DNA of 64,000 nucleotides from contig NZ_QMIE01000005.1 in NCBI RefSeq assembly GCF_007625075.1, forward strand, positions 124,001 through 188,000, given 5' to 3'. Of the stretch, positions 55,546-62,794 are shown one piece after another (within the stretch, counting starts at the first letter, position 1; each line of letters begins with the position of its first letter). A model generated the notes under the pieces. That model saw only the letters and a program-made list of their open reading frames with translations, was not told the origin of the DNA and did not search any database. The position numbers and the translations under genes were made by a program. The DNA comes from Oceanidesulfovibrio indonesiensis. Its GTDB lineage: Bacteria > Desulfobacterota > Desulfovibrionia > Desulfovibrionales > Desulfovibrionaceae.

Positions 55546-56616
55546 CTGGACGAGGACATATCGAAGACACTCCGGCCTGCCGGATCGGTCGCCGTCTGGG
55601 CGCTGACCCCGGCAGGCGCGGCACTGGGCCGGCGCATCGCGACCGGCCTGGATGCGGTGCTGCACATGAACCGGCGCGCCGCAGGCGCTGACGCGGAAGA
55701 GGGCGCAGCGGTTTTTGACACGCTGGGCGAGGCCCTGGCCCGGGAGTATCGCAACTATTCCGGCCACGTGCTCATCTGCGCCGCGGGCATAGCCGTGCGG
55801 CTGTTGGCGCCGTTGCTCACGGACAAGACGAACGACCCGGCCGTGGTGGTCTGCGACCAGGCAGGCCGCCACGCCGTAAGCCTCGTGTCCGGCCATCTGG
55901 GCGGAGCCAACACCCTGGCCCGGAACGTGGCGGTCATCACGGGCGGCGAGGCCGTCATCACCACAGCCACGGACACCGCGGGCCTGCCGGCCGTGGACGA
56001 GCTCGCAGCCGAGTCCGGATTGACCATCGCGACCATGGCGGACGCCCGGACCGTGAGCGCTTCGCTGCTCGCCGGTGCGCGTCTGCAGCTGTTCGACCCG
56101 GACAACCGGCTCGGTCTCGACAGCGAGCACGAATCCCTTTTCGAGCGGATCGACGATCCGGAGCATCTCTCGGCCCCATCTGTGGCAGTGGACTGGCGCC
56201 TGCGTGCGACATACGCTGCCGAGGGCGTTCTGCATCTGATTCCCCGGGCTGTATGCGTGGGCATTGGCTGCCGCCGGGGCATTGCAGCTGATATCGTGGA
56301 CGAAGCACTGGACAGGTTCCTGCGGGGCAATGCCATAGCGCCCGCGGCTCTTTGCGGCCTGGCGTCCATAGACGCCAAAGCCGGGGAGGCGGGCATTCTC
56401 GAAACGGCCCGGAAACGGGGTCTTTCATTGACAATATATACGGCGCGCGAGCTGGGGGAGGTGGAGGTTCCCAACCCCTCGGCGCGCGTGGCCAGCCATA
56501 TGGGAGTAGAAAGCGTATGCGAAGCCGCGGCGATTCTTTTCGCGGAGAAGGGGGAGCTCGTGGTTCCCAAGACAGTATGGAACGGCGTGACCCTGGCCGC
56601 GGCGGTGCGGAAATGA
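55546..56616 (+). CDS. cbiG: cobalt-precorrin-5A hydrolase (probable CTG start)
   Basis: This protein has about 356 residues and opens the delta-lactone of cobalt-precorrin-5A. The core HVLICAAGIAVRLLAPLLTD, then VSLVSGHLGGANTLAR and VCVGIGCRRGIAADIVDEAL are CbiG signatures. In frame there is no ATG, GTG or TTG between the hemL stop and the conserved start GSVAVWALTPAG. A CTG at 55546 lies six bases after a perfect AAGGAG (55533-55538), so non-canonical initiation is likely. The only in-frame ATG upstream (55450) is deep inside hemL. Its stop overlaps the cbiH start (ATGA). Confidence 0.9.
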   Translation: MDEDISKTLRPAGSVAVWALTPAGAALGRRIATGLDAVLHMNRRAAGADAEEGAAVFDTLGEALAREYRNYSGHVLICAAGIAVRLLAPLLTDKTNDPAVVVCDQAGRHAVSLVSGHLGGANTLARNVAVITGGEAVITTATDTAGLPAVDELAAESGLTIATMADARTVSASLLAGARLQLFDPDNRLGLDSEHESLFERIDDPEHLSAPSVAVDWRLRATYAAEGVLHLIPRAVCVGIGCRRGIAADIVDEALDRFLRGNAIAPAALCGLASIDAKAGEAGILETARKRGLSLTIYTARELGEVEVPNPSARVASHMGVESVCEAAAILFAEKGELVVPKTVWNGVTLAAAVRK

Positions 56617-57386
56617 CGCCGTTGTGGGTGGTTTCCACGGGACCCGGGGATGTGTGTCTGCTGCCGCCCCTGGCCGTGGGGGCCCTGGAGCAGGCCGAAG
56701 TGGTGGCCGGCTACGGCCGGTATCTGGACCTGCTGCCTGCTGAACTGCTGGAAGGCAAGGACATCATGCGGACCGGCATGACGGGCGAGGTGGCGCGGTG
56801 CAGCGCGGCCCTTGAGACGGCGTTTGCCGGCAGGCCCACGGCCGTGGTCAGCGGGGGAGACGCGGGCATCTACGGCATGGCCGGCCTGGTGTACGAACTT
56901 GCGTACGAAAAGGGCTATACGGAGCGGGTGGAGATCGAGGTGGTTCCCGGCATACCTGCTCTGTCCGCGGCGGCTGCGCTTCTGGGCGCACCGCTCATGC
57001 ACGATTTCGCGGCCATCTCCCTGAGCGATCGGCTGACACCGTGGGAGATCATCGAAAAACGCGTCAAACACGCGGCCCTTGGGGACTTCGTCATGGTGAT
57101 CTACAATCCGCGCTCAAAGGGCAGGTCGTGGCAGCTGGGGCGTGTCCTGAAACTGTTGCAGACGGTGAAATCCGTAGAAACACCAGTGGGAGTCGTGAGG
57201 CAGGCGTACAGAGAAGGGCAGAGCGTGGACATAGAAAAACTGGGTACGCTGGATCCCCAGACGGTGGACATGCTGACGGTGCTGGTGGTGGGCTCTGCGA
57301 GTACTCGAGTGCTGGGCAAACATTTAGTCACGCCGCGCGGTTATTTGGAGAAATACGGAGCCGGTCCGGGCCCGGGCGTTCTATAG
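56613..57386 (+). CDS. cbiH: cobalt-precorrin-3 C17-methyltransferase
   Basis: This 257-residue SAM-dependent methylase performs C-17 methylation with ring contraction. PLWVVSTGPGDVCLLPPLAV, the loop AVVSGGDAGIYGMAGLVYEL, and PGIPALSAAAALLGAPLMHDF are the family motifs; DFVMVIYNPRSKGR follows. The ATG overlaps the cbiG stop. It ends the hemL-cbiG-cbiH transcript. Other steps (cbiL, cbiJ, cbiK/X, cbiP, cbiB) are outside the window. Confidence 0.94.
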   Translation: MTPLWVVSTGPGDVCLLPPLAVGALEQAEVVAGYGRYLDLLPAELLEGKDIMRTGMTGEVARCSAALETAFAGRPTAVVSGGDAGIYGMAGLVYELAYEKGYTERVEIEVVPGIPALSAAAALLGAPLMHDFAAISLSDRLTPWEIIEKRVKHAALGDFVMVIYNPRSKGRSWQLGRVLKLLQTVKSVETPVGVVRQAYREGQSVDIEKLGTLDPQTVDMLTVLVVGSASTRVLGKHLVTPRGYLEKYGAGPGPGVL

Positions 57387-57708
57387 AGGTGTCGGATACG
57401 CCGTCAATCTGCGAAATCTCAAAAAGCCTTGCGCACTTACGGATTTTGTGTTTCCATGATGCTCGCCGTGGAGTATAAAGCAACACAAGTTTAGGACGCA
57501 ATTGCATCGTACATACATTGCAGAACATTGTATGAGTCCGTCACGCAGCATACCACGCAGGGGGAACGCATGAACGGACAGGTGCGAGCCAACGGAGCTC
57601 CGATTTCCTCCCATGCCGGCACTATCGCTTTCATGTCGCTCGGTTCCGACGATGCGGTGCTTTCCTTCCGGCTTTTCGCCCACACAATATTTGAACGGAA
57701 GGTGATGT
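57387..57708. other. 322-base intergenic region
   Basis: It contains a promoter candidate at 57451 and a possible small gene at 57570. No terminator is visible directly after cbiH, and there is no cobalamin riboswitch signature. The rest is without recognised structure. Confidence 0.5.
57451..57479 (+). promoter_or_regulatory. candidate promoter of the acidic coiled-coil gene
   Basis: TTTCCA (57451-57456) and TATAAA (57474-57479) are separated by 17 bases. The predicted transcript start lies about 220 bases upstream of the ATG at 57709. Confidence 0.4.
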
Positions 57709-57725
57709 ATGTCCAAGGTTCCTGA
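57570..57725 (+). CDS. possible small leader protein
   Basis: A 51-residue frame begins at an ATG with GGGGGA five bases upstream and ends 17 bases inside the next gene. The sequence (FMSLGSDDAVLSFRLFAHTIF near the middle) has no recognised motif. The ribosome site and the overlap with the following start would suit a leader or coupled gene, but coding cannot be shown from one sequence. Confidence 0.3.
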   Translation: MNGQVRANGAPISSHAGTIAFMSLGSDDAVLSFRLFAHTIFERKVMYVQGS

Positions 57726-60700
57726 ACTGGACCTGCATGACGACGAAATCCTCGAGCTGGAGGATATCGTGGAGACCTCTGACGCCGGAGACGATTTCTC
57801 GGCGGACGCCTCGGATCTCGACTTGAGTTTCGAGCAGGAGCTTGAGGATCTGTTCTCCAATTCATCTGATGAAAACGCGACTCAGGCGCCTCCTTCCGCA
57901 CAGGCAGCCAGTATTGCGGCAGATGAGTTCGAGGGGCTCGAGTTCGAATCCGGCGACACCATCGACCTCAGCGGCTTCGAACTCGGCGAAACCGACGCCG
58001 CCGCCGGGGGCGATGAGATCATGGACCTCGTGGAACCACTGGAGACGGCCCATTTCGACATGGATGGCGACGACGATCTTGCAGCCACCACGGTGCTCTC
58101 CTCGCGCGACCAGAACCAGGATCTTGACGATCTGGACGACCTCGATTTTGGGAGCGGCGAGGACGAGACGAGCGAGAACCTGGCCGCCACCACAGTCATG
58201 TCCGTAATGCCCGGACAGAACGAACGCCTTGCCGACGTGGGCGATTTCGACCTCGAAGCAGAGGATGAGCTGACGCTCGACCTGGGCGAAGACGACGAGA
58301 ACGAGGACCAGGCCGACGCTTTTGTGGAAGACGAGGACTTCGACATTTCAGGGCTCGACGAGCTGCTCGGATCCGATGAAGCCGCGGCCGACGATATCGG
58401 CCCCATGGCCTCCACCGCGGATATCGATGCGGCCGAACTGGGCCTCGAGGAAATCGACCTTGAAACCACGGCCGTGCAGGATAGAGAGACTCTGCCCGAA
58501 CCGGAAGAGGTGGAGTCCTACACCCACACCGCCGACCTCGACGTTCTCGGGCTGGAAGACCTTATCTCCGACCTCGAGCTTCCGGATCAGGAATCCACCG
58601 GCGATGACGTGCCGGCCGGCGAGTTCAATATCGAGGACTTCGTGGGCGGCGAAGACGACATGCAGTTCGAGGACATCACGGAAGAGTCGACAATCGATGC
58701 GACGGACGAAACCGGCGAACTCATCGATCTGGGCCTCGAAGATATCGTGGAGAAGGAAAAAGCCCCCCAGCAGGAATCCGGACCGGACGCCGAGGAACCA
58801 GCCATGGATTTCGGCGAAGATCTCGTGGATCTTTCCGACACATTCGACGAATCCCTCGGGGGGGTCGAAGGGCTCGACGATGCGATGACCATGGAGAGCG
58901 CCGCGGAAGAAACCGCTTCCGCAGAAGCCGGCGGCGAGGAGTGGGATATCGATCTGTCTTCGGCCGAACTCGTCCCAGAACCCCAGCCAGAACCTTCATT
59001 CGAAGAGGATGAGATCGAGGAAGCTGCGGTGGAGGAGACGGCGGAGGAAGAAACCGTGGCTGAAGCCGCCGCCCTCGAAGAGGAGTGGACCTACGAGACC
59101 AGGGAATCCGTCCAGCCGGAAGAGGTTTCATTCGAAGAACCAGCCCCGGGCGAGGGCGCGACGGAAACCGCTCCGGAACCTGCGCCCGTCGCAGCGGAGG
59201 CGGCCCCCGCCCCTGCCATGGATCAGGAGGCCGTGGAGCAGCTCCTCGCCACGCTCGAGGCCATGGAGTCTCGCATTCACTCCCTGGAAGCTGTCGTAGC
59301 AGAGCGGGATGCGTTGCAGAGCCGTGTTGCGTCCCTGGAAAGCGAATTGGCCCGGGTCACAGAGTCGGCCGACTCCCTGGAGCAGTCCGTGCGCCAGGCC
59401 GTGGACAAACTCGATACGAGCCTGGGCGAAAGCGGCGCCGTTGCCGCGCTGGTCGCGCAACGGCTCGACGACTTCCGGCAGAGCCTGGAGGCCAGAGAGC
59501 CTGCCAGGGACGAGGAGCTGGCAAACCGTGTGCAACAGCTCAAATCCGCTCTGGAGCAAGGCCGGGCCGAACAGACCGCGAAGCTGGACGAGCTAGCCCA
59601 GAAGACTGAACGTCTGAACGAACTGGATGTCCTGACGGAGAAAGTTGCCCGGACGCCATCCCCGAACGATATGCGGATCGCCGCCACAGAGGCCGCGCAA
59701 GCCGTTGCTGATGAAACAGCGCATGCCGTGGCGAAGGAAGCCGCACAGGCGGCGGCTGGCGAAAAGCTGCAACTGGCTCTGGCAGAGGACGGCGAGGTGT
59801 CCAGAAAGCTTGCCGAGGCCCTGAGCAAGGCAACGGAGTCCTTGCGCCAGGAGCTTGCGGAGCAGATCGCAGGCGTGAAGAAAACGGTCGAAGAAGCCGC
59901 CGCATCGCAGGCGGACGAGGGCGAACGGGCTGAGGCCGTGCGCGCGTCTGTCCGCGAAGAGCTGGACAAGGCTCTCGGCGAGGGCGGCGATGCCGGCACG
60001 GCGCTGCGTGAAACCGTGACGACTGCGGTGGAGGGTCTGCGCCAGGAGCTTGCGGAGCAGATAGAGGGCGTGAAGAAAACGGCCGAGGAAGCCGCCGCAT
60101 CGCAGGTGGACGAAGGTGAACGGGCCGAGGCCGTGCGCGCGTCTGTCCGCGAGGAGCTGGACAAGGCTCTTGCCGAGGGCGGAGCCGTCGCATCCAAAAT
60201 CGAAGAGCGGATCGGCGCGGTGGAAGAATCGGCCAGGCTGGACAACATGGCCCTCGAATCACGCCTGAGCCAGGTCATCGATCGGTTCGGCGACCCGGAC
60301 ACAGTGCCCGAACCCGTCATCAACGCCATCAGCAGCGGTATCGTGGAGGCCATGGACGAGGGCGGACCCTTCCACAGCCGTCTGGAAGAGCGCATCGCCG
60401 AGGTTGCCAGGGAACGGCAGAGGGACCTGGAGTCTTTCGCCTCCAAAGTGGACGAGGTGCTGAAAACCTTCCGCGAGGAAGGCGTCTCCCGCACGGAGCT
60501 GGATTCCCTGGTGGGCGAGAAGCTCGCCGGATTGGAAGAGTCACTGCGCGGCGCCATGCTCACCGCAGAGGATGTGGCCGGCATTGTGGACGAACGCACC
60601 ACCCCTGCCGTGGAGCAGGTGCGCGGAGAGCTTGCCGGCGACTTGTTCAGCGAGGTGAAGGACAAGGTGATCGAGTATGTGGAGCAGGGCGTGGCCAAGG

Positions 60701-61170
60701 AAAGCGAACGACTCGATGCGCTTGTGGACTCTCGCATGAAGGAACTCGGCGAGCAGGTGCGTCCTTCCACGGAAAGCATGCACGCCGCCGCATCGGATGC
60801 GCTCGATCAAGCGTTGCCACAGTTCCGCGCCTCCCTCGTGGAGGAGTTGGCCTCGCACACCGCCAGCCAGCCGTTGGACGAGAATACGCAAAACGCCATC
60901 ACTGAAGCTGTGGAAACGCGGATGCGCGATTCCCTGTCCGAAGATTCGGATATCTACGAGAGCCTGGTGGGGAATCTCACCGAGCAGCTTGAACGCGTCA
61001 TACGCGAAGGGGTGGAAAGCCTGGAGCGCAAGACCGTGAGCCACGAGGACTGGAACGTAATGGCCGCGAGACTGCGCCAGGAACTCACCGCCAGGATCGA
61101 GAGCGAGGCCGCAAAATCCGCGGCGCGCATCATCCGCGAGGAGATCAGCAACCTGCTCGGCGAGGACTGA
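57709..61170 (+). CDS. large acidic coiled-coil protein of unknown function
   Basis: This protein has 1153 residues. Residues 1-500 are extremely acidic and low in complexity, with repeated Asp/Glu/Leu words (ELDLHDDEILELEDIVE, DLDDLDDLDFGSGEDE). Residues about 500-1140 are a long Ala/Glu/Lys/Arg/Leu coiled coil. Within it a 65-residue unit occurs twice in tandem (protein words LRQELAEQI-GVKKT, DEGERAEAVRASVREELDKA); the DNA period is 195 bases (59842 and 60037). There is no signal peptide or membrane segment, so it is probably cytoplasmic. The layout recalls polar scaffold proteins such as the acidic part of FimV, but no LysM or other defined domain is present. Intrinsic terminators follow. 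Confidence 0.85.
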   Translation: MSKVPELDLHDDEILELEDIVETSDAGDDFSADASDLDLSFEQELEDLFSNSSDENATQAPPSAQAASIAADEFEGLEFESGDTIDLSGFELGETDAAAGGDEIMDLVEPLETAHFDMDGDDDLAATTVLSSRDQNQDLDDLDDLDFGSGEDETSENLAATTVMSVMPGQNERLADVGDFDLEAEDELTLDLGEDDENEDQADAFVEDEDFDISGLDELLGSDEAAADDIGPMASTADIDAAELGLEEIDLETTAVQDRETLPEPEEVESYTHTADLDVLGLEDLISDLELPDQESTGDDVPAGEFNIEDFVGGEDDMQFEDITEESTIDATDETGELIDLGLEDIVEKEKAPQQESGPDAEEPAMDFGEDLVDLSDTFDESLGGVEGLDDAMTMESAAEETASAEAGGEEWDIDLSSAELVPEPQPEPSFEEDEIEEAAVEETAEEETVAEAAALEEEWTYETRESVQPEEVSFEEPAPGEGATETAPEPAPVAAEAAPAPAMDQEAVEQLLATLEAMESRIHSLEAVVAERDALQSRVASLESELARVTESADSLEQSVRQAVDKLDTSLGESGAVAALVAQRLDDFRQSLEAREPARDEELANRVQQLKSALEQGRAEQTAKLDELAQKTERLNELDVLTEKVARTPSPNDMRIAATEAAQAVADETAHAVAKEAAQAAAGEKLQLALAEDGEVSRKLAEALSKATESLRQELAEQIAGVKKTVEEAAASQADEGERAEAVRASVREELDKALGEGGDAGTALRETVTTAVEGLRQELAEQIEGVKKTAEEAAASQVDEGERAEAVRASVREELDKALAEGGAVASKIEERIGAVEESARLDNMALESRLSQVIDRFGDPDTVPEPVINAISSGIVEAMDEGGPFHSRLEERIAEVARERQRDLESFASKVDEVLKTFREEGVSRTELDSLVGEKLAGLEESLRGAMLTAEDVAGIVDERTTPAVEQVRGELAGDLFSEVKDKVIEYVEQGVAKESERLDALVDSRMKELGEQVRPSTESMHAAASDALDQALPQFRASLVEELASHTASQPLDENTQNAITEAVETRMRDSLSEDSDIYESLVGNLTEQLERVIREGVESLERKTVSHEDWNVMAARLRQELTARIESEAAKSAARIIREEISNLLGED
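59842..60231 (+). repeat. two tandem 195-bp coding repeats
   Basis: Two consecutive units of 195 bases (59842-60036 and 60037-60231) share long identical runs in their first about 150 bases, encoding a 65-residue coiled-coil unit. The high DNA identity suggests a recent internal duplication. Confidence 0.75.
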
Positions 61171-61201
61171 GCGCCAGTCACGGGCGAGTGAAAGCAATTT
61201 C

Positions 61202-61231
61202 GGAGGGCCGCCTCAGGCGGCCTTCCTTTTT
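61202..61231 (+). terminator. intrinsic terminator
   Basis: GGAGGGCCGCCT pairs with AGGCGGCCTTCC (one G-T pair) and is followed by TTTTT. It ends the transcript of the acidic coiled-coil gene. Confidence 0.88.
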
Positions 61232-61314
61232 GGGTTCGCAGGCTCTCGACTGTGCGGGCGGACAGTGGTAACGGATCAGAAAAAAGAAGGGGCCTCTCGG
61301 GTTTTTTCTTTTTT

Positions 61315-61371
61315 CCCGTCCGGTGCGCTCTCTGACGCGGTCGAGGCCATTTCCCCCCGGACGGGTTTTTT
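61315..61371 (+). terminator. second terminator-like hairpin, upstream of the small gene
   Basis: CCCGTCCGG (61315-61323) and CCGGACGGG (61357-61365) form a perfect stem with a 33-base loop and are followed by TTTTTT. Lying 90 bases upstream of the next start codon, it may be a back-up terminator or a leader attenuator. Confidence 0.6.
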
Positions 61372-61462
61372 GCTTGCGCACTGCGCAGGCGCGCCACGAT
61401 ACGAACCCAGTTCAGAGAAACGAGCGCCGGCCACAGCCGGCAGACGTTGCGGAGGCATGCAC

Positions 61463-61642
61463 GTGGACAAGGAGAAGGCGCAAGCGCTCCAGGTGACCAA
61501 GGAGATCGTCGTCAAGTTCATCGAGGTCGGACGGGTCTCGCCCCAGAATTTCCAGGAGTTTTTCCCCGCCATATATGAGCGGGTGCGGGAAACCCTGCGC
61601 GAGGACGCAGGCGGCGCCGAAAGCGGGGAGACTCGTGACTGA
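61463..61642 (+). CDS. small conserved-looking protein upstream of ubiE
   Basis: This protein has 59 residues from a GTG whose spacing to GGAGG (seven bases) is ideal; an ATG at 61457 sits too close to that site. The sequence ALQVTKEIVVKFIEVGRVSP then NFQEFFPAIYERVRETL is helical and soluble, with a polar tail. Its stop overlaps the GTG start of ubiE by eight bases, so it is co-translated with the quinone methyltransferase. I recognise no characterised family. Confidence 0.78.
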   Translation: MDKEKAQALQVTKEIVVKFIEVGRVSPQNFQEFFPAIYERVRETLREDAGGAESGETRD

Positions 61643-62387
61643 AGGGTCGCCGCAGGATTTCGACAGCAAGGAAAGCCACGCCGGCAGGGTGCAGGCCATG
61701 TTCGGCCGCATCTCGCGCTGGTACGACTTCCTCAACCATTTTCTGAGTCTGGGGCTCGATATTTACTGGCGGCGGGTGCTCGTGCGCGAGGCTGAACCGC
61801 CGGAGGGACGCGGCCACATCGTGGACCTCGCGGCCGGAACGCTGGACGTGACTGTCATGCTCGCCGAACGATATCCGCAAGCGCGGGTTACGGCCGCGGA
61901 TTTTTCCAAGCCCATGCTGGAGCAGGGTGTGGCCAAGGTCAAAAAGCGCGGCCTGGAGGACCGGGTCGCCACGGTGCTGGCGGATGGCAGGCGGCTGCCT
62001 TTGGCGGACTCCTCGGCCGCATGCATGACCGTGGCCTTCGGCATCCGCAACATCAAGCCGCGGCAGGACGCTTACACCGAGGTGCTGCGCGTGCTGGAAC
62101 CGGGCGGACGGTTTCTCATCCTGGAGTTCGGCAGCGGCAAAAAGCGCATCCTGCGGGGCATCTACAATGTCTATCTGAACTATCTGCTGCCGCTGGCGGG
62201 ACGAATCGTTTCCGGCGACAAGCACGCCTACCAGTACCTGGCCGATACCATACGCGCCTTTCCGGACGAGCGCGCCCTGGCCAGGGAACTGCTGGATTCC
62301 GGGTTCGAGACGGTATTCTGCCTGCCGCTCAGCTGGGGCATCGTGAATTTGCACATTGCCGAGGCACCGCGCAACGGACAGCGCTAG
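61635..62387 (+). CDS. ubiE: demethylmenaquinone methyltransferase
   Basis: This 250-residue SAM-dependent methyltransferase performs the last step of menaquinone synthesis (menG in organisms with menaquinone only). VQAMFGRISRWYDFLNHFLS, the SAM motif IVDLAAGTLDVTVML, and VAFGIRNIKPRQDAYTEVLR are diagnostic. The GTG start at 61635 (GGGGAG upstream) overlaps the preceding small gene. A sulfate-reducing anaerobe would use menaquinone in its membrane electron chain. Confidence 0.93.
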   Translation: MTEGSPQDFDSKESHAGRVQAMFGRISRWYDFLNHFLSLGLDIYWRRVLVREAEPPEGRGHIVDLAAGTLDVTVMLAERYPQARVTAADFSKPMLEQGVAKVKKRGLEDRVATVLADGRRLPLADSSAACMTVAFGIRNIKPRQDAYTEVLRVLEPGGRFLILEFGSGKKRILRGIYNVYLNYLLPLAGRIVSGDKHAYQYLADTIRAFPDERALARELLDSGFETVFCLPLSWGIVNLHIAEAPRNGQR

Positions 62388-62409
62388 GGAGCGCCGAAAA
62401 ACTGCTTTG

Positions 62410-62537
62410 CAGGCTGTTCAAAAATTGTTCGAGCACAAGGCGCGAGAAAACAGATCAAGGCCGACGCATACTTTTCAGGTACGTGAGAGTTTGATCGTAT
62501 TGAGGCGCACAGCAATCGGACGTATTTCAACAGCCTG
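62410..62537 (+). repeat. dispersed intergenic repeat, copy 2 (128 bp)
   Basis: It begins CAGGCTGTTCAAAAA and ends TTTCAACAGCCTG, a 13-base imperfect terminal inverted repeat. It matches the reverse complement of 29820-29964, with shared words such as GTACGTGAGAGTTTGA and GCAAT-GGACGT. It separates ubiE from the DUF2065 gene and ends exactly one base before that gene's stop codon. Confidence 0.75.
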
Positions 62538-62735
62538 TCAGGAGCGAACGACAAGGACGATCACGAGTCCGACCACCATGGCCATCAGCCCCAACCCGCG
62601 CAGGAAGGACGGCGGCCGTTCGGCAATCATCCTGAGGACGTTCGGCATGCGCTCAGCGAAAAGGAAATACGGCAATCCTTCGATAATGAAGGCAAGACCC
62701 AGGGCCGTGGCGAAAATTTTCCAGTTGAAATCCAT
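62538..62735 (-). CDS. DUF2065 small membrane protein
   Basis: This protein has 65 residues with two transmembrane helices: FATALGLAFIIEGLPYFLFA and LGLMAMVVGLVIVLVV. The pattern matches the small DUF2065 (YjeT-like) family of unknown function, inner membrane. The ATG at 62735 gives the family-typical start; frames opening further upstream add non-conserved residues. Its 3' end abuts the repeat element, and it is divergent from the nucleotide-sugar dehydrogenase. Confidence 0.83.
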   Translation of the reverse strand: MDFNWKIFATALGLAFIIEGLPYFLFAERMPNVLRMIAERPPSFLRGLGLMAMVVGLVIVLVVRS

Positions 62736-62794
62736 TCCATCAAAATAGACGTGTTCCAAGCCGATTGTAAAGCGGAATACAAAAGGACGTTGAT

